This document shows, in pieces, positions 56,257-64,000 of a DNA stretch of 64,000 bases (the first letter of the stretch is position 1; each line of letters opens with the position of its first letter). Below the pieces are notes generated by a model. That model was not told the DNA's origin, did no database searches, and was given only the letters and a program-made list of their open reading frames with translations. The stretch comes from Gallionella sp. GTDB lineage: Bacteria; Pseudomonadota; Gammaproteobacteria; Burkholderiales; Gallionellaceae. The position numbers and the translations under genes were made by a program. Where the stretch lies: positions 62,001-126,000 of the forward strand of contig JAQTTY010000007.1 of NCBI GenBank assembly GCA_028710525.1, read 5' to 3'.

Positions 56257-56811
56257 TCAATCTAATTCCACATATGCGATTTGTATGATCTCAAGTTCTG
56301 TGATGCCTGTGGGAGTGCGCAGATTGGCCACATCTCCCTCGCGCAACTTAAGTAAAGCCATCGCCAATGGTGAGACCCAGCTGATACGTCCCCGTCCTAC
56401 ATCGGCTTCGTCTACACCGACAATGCTATAGGTATTTTCTATTCCAGACTCTTCACACACCGTGACAGTGGCACCGAAGAATACTTGATCACATTGTTTA
56501 CGCATGGCCGGATCAACCACTTCAGACAGGTCTAAGCGCCTGCGCAAGAATCTAATGCGTCTATCTATCTCGCGCAAACGCTTTTTGCCATAGATGTAAT
56601 CACCATTTTCGGAACGATCACCATTTGAGGCGGCCCAAGTGATGGTCTTTACCAGCACAGGACGCTCCACCTTCCAAAGGTTTTCCAACTCATCATGTAA
56701 ACGTCGCTGCCCTTGCGGTGTGATGTAGTTCTTGACGCCCGATGGCAACTTTAGCGCCGTCTCCAGCTCGTCATCATCGCCATCGGATTCTTTGGTAAAT
56801 GCTTTATTCAT
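56257..56811 (-). CDS. greB: Transcript cleavage factor GreB
   Basis: About 184 residues from ATG 56811. The N-terminal coiled-coil carries the acidic tip residues (YITPQGQRRLHDELENLWKVERPVLVKTITWAASNGDRSENGDYIYGKKRLREIDRRIRFL), which enter the RNA polymerase channel. The FKBP-like C-terminal domain has ISWVSPLAMALLKLREGD. The basic loop and length place it with GreB rather than GreA. It rescues backtracked RNA polymerase. The further upstream frame is not supported. Confidence 0.88.
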   Translation of the reverse strand: MNKAFTKESDGDDDELETALKLPSGVKNYITPQGQRRLHDELENLWKVERPVLVKTITWAASNGDRSENGDYIYGKKRLREIDRRIRFLRRRLDLSEVVDPAMRKQCDQVFFGATVTVCEESGIENTYSIVGVDEADVGRGRISWVSPLAMALLKLREGDVANLRTPTGITELEIIQIAYVELD

Positions 56812-56961
56812 AGCTAGAGATGATACAACACTCACCTCAGGAGAGAAGCGAGTGTCTCGTATCGATGTGAACGGCAGAAGCCTACGAGTGTTGCAGTAAC
56901 CTAAATGACGTAGTGATTTCAAAAATACTACTTTTTCGACAGAAACTTATGAATTGGATAA

Positions 56962-59900
56962 TTAGAAGTCCCAACGGAAGCCAACCGAAAAATATTGCCT
57001 ATTAGTTTTTGAAGACTGCAGCGTACTGGGCGTCGAATTGGTCAACTCTATCCCGCCTTCTGTATCCAGCGTAAGGCTTTTACCCATGCGATATCCAAAT
57101 TTCACCACAGGTGCAAGGACTGACTGCTTACCGCCAAATTGATCCTTCTGCAGATACAGCCTCAACGTACTATCGAGGGTCAATTGATCGTGCAAATTGG
57201 AATGGTTGGTCAATAACAGCATCTGACCAGTCATCTGATGACTCTTGGTGTAACTCAAACTGGCAATAGAGATGTCATGATCAGTGATGAAGTCATTTCC
57301 TATCAATCTTCCAGAAAATGTCCAAGCTGCTCCAGTCGAAGGGGTAGCTGGAATAAATCCTTCCAACCCCGGCGTACCACCGACCAGCGTACTGCCGACT
57401 TGAACACCATTGATGATGGTGCCACTCTGAGGTAGACCGGATATGCTGGATACCGAAATATCGCCACCCGCTTGCCATTTCTCAGCGATACGTTTGTTGA
57501 CACCTAGCATCGCCAAAGTCGAACTTGCCGTACGTTGCTTTGCCAAATTCAACAAGTCGCTCTGCGTGAATCCGTTCTGCAGCAAGACATCGACACCATT
57601 CGTGGTACCCATGACAGAGTTGCGGATATCCAGCACGGGACTTCTGCGGCGATCTAACAAGAAGTTGTAATCCATCTCCTGTGCATCATCATGCAAAGTA
57701 CCTTGCAGGGTCGCCCAGTTCACTGCTCTAAATTTCGTGTCATAGTCCAACATCGCCATAGCAGTAGTGCCATGATCAAAGTAACGCATATTACCACCCA
57801 GCGCCTGACGTGAAGTCAACCCCTTCACAGTTTGCTTGATGACATATACCGAGCCACCCACGGCATCCTTGACACCCAAATCGACGCCCGTGCCAAAGAA
57901 CACTGGTTTTGGGCCTATCACTGCATCTGAGAGTCGACCAGCGACCACATTGACACGATAGTCTGGTGTCACGCCATACCCTGCAGTGGCACCATCAAAG
58001 CGACCGGTTACACCACCACCATAAGGAGACTGTCGCCCGACCCGAACTGAGTAGTCCTCTATCCGGTTGCGCACATCCATATAGAAAGCATTTAACTGCT
58101 GCGAACTTGGCTGTTGTGGCAAAAAGTTCGTTGCCCGAAACCCTTGAAAGACTAGACGATTATCGAATTCATTGTTATAGAAGCGATCCGTCATCATGAC
58201 GTTAGTTAACATCGTAGATTGGTCGGTGCGAGTTAAATTTGTTGGGATCGGTACTCCTGCAACATTGGTCACAGTGTTAACACTGCTGCGACCACGGTAG
58301 TAATAAGTCGATACGCTACCGTATTCCATATTTTTGAAATCCGTGCGTTGCGTTCTGACTGCCACAGTTTCCTGTTTAGGTAACGGTGGAAGGACAGCAC
58401 TCAACTTGGCATACCGGTCTTTCACCCACATTGCCGCAGTACCTTTAGGATAGAGCTTCAAATAGGTTTCATATTCAGACTGGGCTTTATAGGGCTGACC
58501 AGCTTTCTCACGTGCGATAGCTACCCATACTTGTGCATCTTCGGTGTAACGATTGGTCGCAAGTTTAAGTACATTATTGAATGAGTCTATTGCGGCGAAC
58601 ATATCACCAGACAAGATGGCATCACGGCCTTTCACCATCAGTCCCGCCGCTTTCATATCGGTATATTTTATTTGTTCAGCTAGTGTCAGCCCAGCAGGCA
58701 GTGGTGTATTTTCTACAACAGCCGTGTCATCAACATCAGGGAATTGCGGCAGCCCATCCTTACCACCCAGCTGCGCTTTGCCTTTAGTGCGAGCCGCCGA
58801 TTGTTTGATCACGGGTTTAACTACAGCCGAGGGTGGTAACTCTGGCGCTGGCTCAGATTTCGCAACTGGGGGCGGAGTTGTAACTACAGGTTCCGGTATT
58901 TTGGCCGCAGGTTCTGGCTCAGGCTGGGGTGTAGCTTCAGCAACCTTCGCGGGTGTTGGCTCAGCGACTGCAGTTTTTTTTGCAGGGGTCGGTATGGATA
59001 TCGGAAGCGAAGGTGCAGTGGCCACAATAGGTGCAGCAATAACCAAGGCGGGGACAATCGCAGCAGTTACGCCAGTAGTTTCAGCGGGTTTAACTGGTAC
59101 GGCTTTGAAGTGCAGAATTAGGCTGCGACCATCTTTACCTGCGACCAAAGCATATTCTGTAGCATGTTCAAACTGGATATCTATCTTGGGTTTCGATTCC
59201 AGATCTTTAGCAGTTGCGGTAAAGCCGGGTATGAGGTCTGAGCTTGGAGAGCGATAGACTGCAAAGTCCTTCCAAGGTGTATCACGTACTCTTTCCGGAA
59301 TATCGAAATAGACACTTAAACTGGACGCTGGGAGAGTCTGCTTAGCGACACGCAAACGCTGCACTGGCGCTGAAAATCTAAGAATTGCATCTGTGCCCTT
59401 ACTATTGTCAGTAGTGATACTGATGCCTTCGATCAGATCCGCATATGCTGGCTGTGCAGCGGGTTGTGGAGATACTGCAGCTGTAACCACAACCGGCGCA
59501 ATCACCTGCTGCTCACTTCCCTTGGACGGAATAACATCTGGCTTGATATGCAGTACCAAACTTCTACCGTCACGCCCCGCCTTTAAGGTGTAATCAGCCG
59601 CACGCGAAAACTGGACTTCCAATCGAGGGCTCATCGTCAGATCACGCATCGTGACGGTAAAGTCAGGTGCAACTTCCAATGGCGGCGAACGGTGTGTCTC
59701 GAAATCTTGCCATTGATCGTTCTGACCGCTCTCAAGAACATTGAAATATACGACCAGAAAGGTGGATGATTTATTCTGCTGGGAATAACGCAAATGTTGT
59801 ATGGGCACAGTGAACTTGATGACTGCATCAAGCTCACCATTAGCATCTGTCTTAACCGCGATATCTCCGATCAAATCCGCCTGCGCATACCCTGGCAACA

Positions 59901-59970
59901 AGATTAACAGCGCGAGTGCACAACAGAGCTGTACTACCCCCCTTACTCCCCTAACCAGCGTTCTATGCAT
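56962..59970 (-). CDS. Outer-membrane barrel with duplicated N-terminal domains (porin of the multihaem cluster)
   Basis: 1002 residues. A signal peptide (ending GYAQA) is followed by two copies of a roughly 110-residue beta domain (about 33-143 and 177-290), each with the pattern FxxPxQxLRxxxQ and FDIPE/FNVLE phrases. Next come a Pro/Ala-rich linker (about 300-395) and TPR-like helices (about 430-525). The barrel runs from about 555 to the end, and its last strand finishes YFSVGFRWDF with a C-terminal Phe, the classic outer-membrane assembly signal. SD AAAGAGG precedes the start. As the third gene of the multihaem unit it should be the porin that sheathes or positions a cytochrome (inference). 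Confidence 0.82.
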   Translation of the reverse strand: MHRTLVRGVRGVVQLCCALALLILLPGYAQADLIGDIAVKTDANGELDAVIKFTVPIQHLRYSQQNKSSTFLVVYFNVLESGQNDQWQDFETHRSPPLEVAPDFTVTMRDLTMSPRLEVQFSRAADYTLKAGRDGRSLVLHIKPDVIPSKGSEQQVIAPVVVTAAVSPQPAAQPAYADLIEGISITTDNSKGTDAILRFSAPVQRLRVAKQTLPASSLSVYFDIPERVRDTPWKDFAVYRSPSSDLIPGFTATAKDLESKPKIDIQFEHATEYALVAGKDGRSLILHFKAVPVKPAETTGVTAAIVPALVIAAPIVATAPSLPISIPTPAKKTAVAEPTPAKVAEATPQPEPEPAAKIPEPVVTTPPPVAKSEPAPELPPSAVVKPVIKQSAARTKGKAQLGGKDGLPQFPDVDDTAVVENTPLPAGLTLAEQIKYTDMKAAGLMVKGRDAILSGDMFAAIDSFNNVLKLATNRYTEDAQVWVAIAREKAGQPYKAQSEYETYLKLYPKGTAAMWVKDRYAKLSAVLPPLPKQETVAVRTQRTDFKNMEYGSVSTYYYRGRSSVNTVTNVAGVPIPTNLTRTDQSTMLTNVMMTDRFYNNEFDNRLVFQGFRATNFLPQQPSSQQLNAFYMDVRNRIEDYSVRVGRQSPYGGGVTGRFDGATAGYGVTPDYRVNVVAGRLSDAVIGPKPVFFGTGVDLGVKDAVGGSVYVIKQTVKGLTSRQALGGNMRYFDHGTTAMAMLDYDTKFRAVNWATLQGTLHDDAQEMDYNFLLDRRRSPVLDIRNSVMGTTNGVDVLLQNGFTQSDLLNLAKQRTASSTLAMLGVNKRIAEKWQAGGDISVSSISGLPQSGTIINGVQVGSTLVGGTPGLEGFIPATPSTGAAWTFSGRLIGNDFITDHDISIASLSYTKSHQMTGQMLLLTNHSNLHDQLTLDSTLRLYLQKDQFGGKQSVLAPVVKFGYRMGKSLTLDTEGGIELTNSTPSTLQSSKTNRQYFSVGFRWDF

Positions 59971-60014
59971 ATGCCTCTTTCAAGTTTCACCCATAAAGTG
60001 AACTGAGTTTATTC

Positions 60015-61955
60015 TTAGTTCCAGCGAGAATACGCCGTACCTTTCTTGCCTAAAGGTTTGTGACAACTTGAGCTGGAACAATCTTTTGCCGCACTCGCGC
60101 CTTCGTGACTCTTTTTCTGCATCGCCCCCATATAGGTGACGCCACTCAGGTGACAAGTCACACAATAATTTGGCGCCCCACCTTGAGCATTATTGTGATT
60201 CATCTGGTTTTTCGTCGTAGCCCAACCAGAGGGGCCAGCAATGGCCATGAAACCGTTCTTATGACAAGTATTACAATCCAAAGTACCAGTAATAGTTGTT
60301 GGAATATGGTTGCTGACCTTGCCTACCGCACCACCCAGATTTACCCCCTGAGTCGCATAAGCACCGCTGTGGCAAACATCGCAACGCGTTGCTGCCATCA
60401 CGGCATGCTGTGCAGCGTCCATATGTCCAGGTGCGAAAGTCACCGCGGCATCGACAGCATGACAGCCGCCAGTATCGCAAGACATTGAACCTACAGGAAT
60501 ATGTCCGGGATTGCGTCCCTTGGCAGTAATGCCATCATGACAAACTTGGCATCTACCGGCTGCGGGAGGAACCAGTGCCGCATGATTCACTCCACTTGCG
60601 CCCAACCATGACAACGTATTGATAGAGTTGGTGTGGCATGAATCACAAGCCATCGAAGTTACCAGATGCGTTTGAGGCATGCCCTTAGCCTTGATGCCGT
60701 TATGGCAGTTCGCACAGGGCGCTGGATATCCAACCATAGCATTATGATTGATAGCAGCTCCCAACCAACTCAAAGTATTCAATGAGGTGGTGTGACATGA
60801 GTCACACGTTGTCGTAGCCCTATTAATCACCGCATGAGTTGCACCATAGGTCTTGGCAGTAGAGCCGTTGTGACAAGTACCACAGGCATTCGCACCTGTA
60901 GGTGATCCACTGGGGCTCACTACGCCCGCAGGGTGGTTAAATGTTGCGCCCATGAATGTACTGTAGTTACCCGTATTCGCTGCCGTATGGCAAGTATCAC
61001 ATTGAGGCGTAGGTGGAGGCACAATTGAGTTATGGCTAGGCAAGAAAGAGGTCCCTAACACTCCTGGATACGCACCGTTATGACAAGTCGAACAGACACC
61101 CACAGGAGATGGTGCGGCGGGCCCTGAATTCCTGTGATAGATAGCACCTAGGAATGAGGTATAGCCAGCAGTATTGGCAGAGGTATGGCAGGCATCACAT
61201 GCAATCCCTGCAGTAAACGTCGGGATATGCAGAGCTGGCTTGGCTTTAACACCAGATTGCACGCCATGACAACTTCCACAAACTCCTGCGACGGTTCCAC
61301 TATGGCTGAAAGTCGCTCCCAAGAAAGTCGTGGTGTTGTGACAGGCGCCACAGTCCAAACCATTAGTCGCAATATGCGCCGCCGGCTGGCTCACTACCTT
61401 AGGAGATTGACCACCATGACAATTTGCACATCCACTGGTGATGCCAGTGTGATCCATACGTGCGCTAAGGAAAGTACTGGTGTTGATATGGCAATTCTCG
61501 CAAGGCATAAAGGTCGTTATATGCGTTGCGCGATTGATCTTCACCACACCTAAAGATTGGTTAGCTGTGTCGCTATGGCAGCTTGCGCAGCCGTTGACGA
61601 TACCAAAGTGTTGAAAGCTCTTGACTAGAAAACTGGTGGGACTGACGTGACAGGTATCACAGGAAAAAGTGGTTTGCACATGATTGATCGGCTTAGGCGT
61701 AGCTCCTACCCGACTACCTAGAGTGTGACAACCTGCACACTCTTTGGGCGTCCCCTTGAAGATACCGCCCACGTGGCATTGCTCGCACTTTAAAGTCGTA
61801 TGTACATCTCTCAATACGAATCCGGTCTGAGTATGATTGAATGGCTCGCTTCCAATAGGCGTTTCAGTGGCGGCCTGGACAATTGATGAAGTACTCATCA
61901 CGCCGAGCAGGATAGACAACACTAGGGTTGCAGCCTTATTGACGAACTGGCACAT
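60015..61955 (-). CDS. Multihaem cytochrome c, about 21 haem sites
   Basis: 646 residues with a signal peptide (MCQFVNKAATLVLSILLGVMSTSSIVQA) and 19 CXXCH motifs plus two CX4CH motifs (CDTGGCH and CSSSSCH). If both are loaded, 21 haems are covalently attached. The spacing is fairly even, with repeated phrases such as NHxxxVxxPxxCANCHNGxxAKG and TSLNTLSWLGA between haems. Rich in Gly, Ala, Ser, Thr and poor in charge, it is unlike its Lys-rich neighbour, which suggests a different location, perhaps at or outside the outer membrane (inference). SD AAGGAGATTGAA precedes the ATG. It is 44 bases before the porin gene. Confidence 0.88.
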   Translation of the reverse strand: MCQFVNKAATLVLSILLGVMSTSSIVQAATETPIGSEPFNHTQTGFVLRDVHTTLKCEQCHVGGIFKGTPKECAGCHTLGSRVGATPKPINHVQTTFSCDTCHVSPTSFLVKSFQHFGIVNGCASCHSDTANQSLGVVKINRATHITTFMPCENCHINTSTFLSARMDHTGITSGCANCHGGQSPKVVSQPAAHIATNGLDCGACHNTTTFLGATFSHSGTVAGVCGSCHGVQSGVKAKPALHIPTFTAGIACDACHTSANTAGYTSFLGAIYHRNSGPAAPSPVGVCSTCHNGAYPGVLGTSFLPSHNSIVPPPTPQCDTCHTAANTGNYSTFMGATFNHPAGVVSPSGSPTGANACGTCHNGSTAKTYGATHAVINRATTTCDSCHTTSLNTLSWLGAAINHNAMVGYPAPCANCHNGIKAKGMPQTHLVTSMACDSCHTNSINTLSWLGASGVNHAALVPPAAGRCQVCHDGITAKGRNPGHIPVGSMSCDTGGCHAVDAAVTFAPGHMDAAQHAVMAATRCDVCHSGAYATQGVNLGGAVGKVSNHIPTTITGTLDCNTCHKNGFMAIAGPSGWATTKNQMNHNNAQGGAPNYCVTCHLSGVTYMGAMQKKSHEGASAAKDCSSSSCHKPLGKKGTAYSRWN

Positions 61956-62144
61956 TTCAATCTCCTTTAAATCAAATGCCCCAAGCCAAAACCAACTTAC
62001 ACGTAGAGCGAATGCTCAGCAGTGTAAGCAGAAAACTGTTCCTTTAGTAGTGCCGACTATCGGTAATCGCCATTCAATACTGAGTGGTAATAATTGCCGA
62101 CGAACGTTCAGAATCACCGACCAGCGGTAAAACTAAAACGCTCA

Positions 62145-63908
62145 TTACTTTTTCCAGCTCTGACTCCCAACTTTGATTCTTTTCCAAGATGTACCAATAT
62201 GGCAGCGCTCGCATTGAATGCCAAATGCACCATCATGCTTATCGTCTTTACTGTGGCAACGCATACAACTGCTGGCGAGCATGACTTTACCTAGCACTGG
62301 CGTGTTGTGGCAATCGATACAGCGCAGTTCCTTATGTTTACCGTCTAACTTGAACTTAGTCTTGTCATGATCAAAATCCCAATCCTTCCAATTTCTAGTG
62401 TTATGACAACTACCACATTCAATTCCCAAAGTGCGTTTGTGCACATCTTGCTTTTGGTGGCACAAACCACATTCAGACTTAGCATCCTTATAGGTAGGCG
62501 CTAGATGGCACTTCTTACACTCGGTTACGGTATGCCGTCCCGTAAGTTGGAAGCTTGACATGCGATGATCGAAATCGGTCTTATTCCATGACTGCTCATG
62601 ATGACAAGACTCACACTTCTTACCTTCCTGCCCTTTGTGCTTATCATCCTTCTCATGACAAGAGTAACAATCCGACTTCAACTTATCCTTATACAAGTCA
62701 CCCTTATGGCAACTGACACACTTCACCTCATGATGCTTACCTAATAACGGGTATTTTGTCTTCTTATCATGATCGAACACGATCTCTTTCCAACTACGAT
62801 CGACGTGACATGTCTCGCATTTGGGACCAAAACTCCCCTTATGCTTATCATCTTTTTGGTGGCATGACAGGCAATCCATCTTGAGCTTATCTGTATAGAG
62901 ATCCCCTTTATGACAGGCGACGCACTTCACGTCATGGTGTTTACCAGTCAGCGGGAATTTGGTCTTCTTGTCGTGATCAAAAGGTATCTCCTTCCAGCCT
63001 CGTTCAACGTGGCAACTCTCACACTTGACGCCAAATTTCCCCTTATGTTTATCATCCTTTTTGTGGCATGAAAAACAATCCATCTTAAGTTTTTCTTTGT
63101 ACAAATCGCCCTTATGACAACTGACGCATTTCACTTCATGATGTTTACCCAACAATGGATATTTAGTCTTTTTATCATGTTCAAAAAGAATCTCTTTCCA
63201 ACCTCTATCGGTGTGGCAAGTCTCGCACTTAGGCCCAAAACTGCCTTTATGCTTATCTTCTTTCTTGTGACAAGAGTTACAGTCTTTAGGCGTTTCCTTA
63301 TAGTTGTTATTGATATGGCACTTGGTACATTTGACATCTACATGCTTACCCAATAACGGAAAGTGGGTCTTGCTGTGATCAAAATGCGTGGTCTTCCAGT
63401 CCTTTTCCTCATGGCAATTCTCACAATCTTTACCTAAGCTACCCTTGTGCTTGTCGGCGCGTTCATGACAGCCTATGCACTTGATTGGAGCTTCACGATA
63501 TTTTTTTTGCGGGAAATGACAGTCCTTGCAAAGGACCTTTTCTTTGAGATGGCCGCCCTTAAGTAGGAAGCCTGTAGTCGCATGATCGAAACCGGAAGTT
63601 TGTATCTTGGCGATCTTAGCTTCACGACCTTTGTGTTCAGAGTGGCACTCCTTGCACTCTTTATCCTGCTTCATCAAACCGTGGTAGCCGCGCTTAAGAC
63701 TGATGTCCTTATTGACGTCCTTGTGACAATCTTTGCAAAGCCCCGATTGGGCTAATTTATCAAACTGCTTGTGGCAGTTAGCACAGTCACTTTCATACTT
63801 GGCATGCCCCTCTATTACCTTGCCTGGCATCAATAGGTCATTGATAGAATCAGCGCGAGCCTGCGTAGTGCAGACCATAATCGCCAGACACATCAATACT
63901 CTTATCAT
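62145..63908 (-). CDS. Multihaem cytochrome c, 24 haem sites, triple-haem repeats
   Basis: Start at ATG 63908 (MIRVLMCLAIMVCTTQARA, a signal peptide); an ATG 20 codons upstream is possible. 24 CXXCH motifs are arranged in triads. A 68-residue unit (CETCHxDRxWKEI, FDHDKKTKYPLLGKHHEVKCVSCHKGDLY, then DCxSCHxKDDKHKG) recurs about six times with few changes. It is very Lys- and His-rich, and each unit supplies extra His for bis-His ligation. This is the cytochrome c3/c7-like organisation of a molecular wire. In relatives, similar long Lys-rich cytochromes are thought to span the periplasm. It opens the visible cluster; the upstream neighbour lies outside the window. Confidence 0.9.
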   Translation of the reverse strand: MIRVLMCLAIMVCTTQARADSINDLLMPGKVIEGHAKYESDCANCHKQFDKLAQSGLCKDCHKDVNKDISLKRGYHGLMKQDKECKECHSEHKGREAKIAKIQTSGFDHATTGFLLKGGHLKEKVLCKDCHFPQKKYREAPIKCIGCHERADKHKGSLGKDCENCHEEKDWKTTHFDHSKTHFPLLGKHVDVKCTKCHINNNYKETPKDCNSCHKKEDKHKGSFGPKCETCHTDRGWKEILFEHDKKTKYPLLGKHHEVKCVSCHKGDLYKEKLKMDCFSCHKKDDKHKGKFGVKCESCHVERGWKEIPFDHDKKTKFPLTGKHHDVKCVACHKGDLYTDKLKMDCLSCHQKDDKHKGSFGPKCETCHVDRSWKEIVFDHDKKTKYPLLGKHHEVKCVSCHKGDLYKDKLKSDCYSCHEKDDKHKGQEGKKCESCHHEQSWNKTDFDHRMSSFQLTGRHTVTECKKCHLAPTYKDAKSECGLCHQKQDVHKRTLGIECGSCHNTRNWKDWDFDHDKTKFKLDGKHKELRCIDCHNTPVLGKVMLASSCMRCHSKDDKHDGAFGIQCERCHIGTSWKRIKVGSQSWKK

Positions 63909-64000
63909 TGCAGTTAGATATGAAATAATCGTGCCCCCTAATACATGTGCACCGCAACTACATGCCATACACCACTGAACACGAGCATGTAAACGAATGG

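Overview
The window reads as chromosomal DNA of a betaproteobacterium, most likely a Gallionellaceae-like, iron-oxidising relative (Gallionella/Sideroxydans group). This is an inference from three things: the gene content; a 24-haem cytochrome / 21-haem cytochrome / outer-membrane barrel cluster like the porin-cytochrome clusters known from neutrophilic Fe(II) oxidisers; and ordinary betaproteobacterial housekeeping genes. No marker such as 16S rRNA is present to settle it.

Layout. 1-10060 (minus): five co-oriented genes for exported DUF11-type repeat proteins, one of them an 1849-residue protein that ends in a probable outer-membrane beta-barrel; the last gene runs off the left edge. 10494-13388 (minus): parvulin, BolA, YciI, YceH and a DjlA-like co-chaperone. 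13674-17300 (plus): a three-gene unit of membrane alpha/beta hydrolase, DUF898 protein and M48 protease. 17352-20550: OB-fold exported protein, histidine phosphatase, thiopurine methyltransferase and a cyclase-FHA protein. 20690-22640: a hipBA toxin-antitoxin insert bounded by purL and a second, diverged copy of the purL 3' end. 22641-35687: purL, nnrD, DUF2937, spermidine-synthase-like, DUF4126, SIMPL/LemA/GIDE, cytochrome b561, uup and a peroxiredoxin.

35811-45273 is a 9.45-kb integrative and mobilizable element inserted in the anticodon region of a tRNA-Arg(CCT) gene. The two tRNA halves flank it, sharing an 11-bp direct repeat. It carries its own complete tRNA-Arg(CCT), an AlpA-like regulator, a MOBQ-type relaxase with a TraD-like partner and an IncQ-like oriT between them, a type III restriction-modification pair plus an unknown membrane protein, and a tyrosine integrase. 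A 40-codon small membrane protein gene with a good Shine-Dalgarno sequence and a strong terminator lies just outside.

45732-56811 is core metabolism: PilZ protein, alr, lplT, uracil-DNA glycosylase-rimI-tsaB, ispF-GNAT-ispD, guaA-guaB, glnB and greB. 56962-63908 (minus) is the multihaem cluster, transcribed 24-haem cytochrome, then 21-haem cytochrome, then outer-membrane barrel with duplicated N-terminal domains. Together these could carry electrons across the periplasm and outer membrane.

Several genes and intergenic regions hold interspersed palindromic repeats, two of them in frame inside purL and nnrD.
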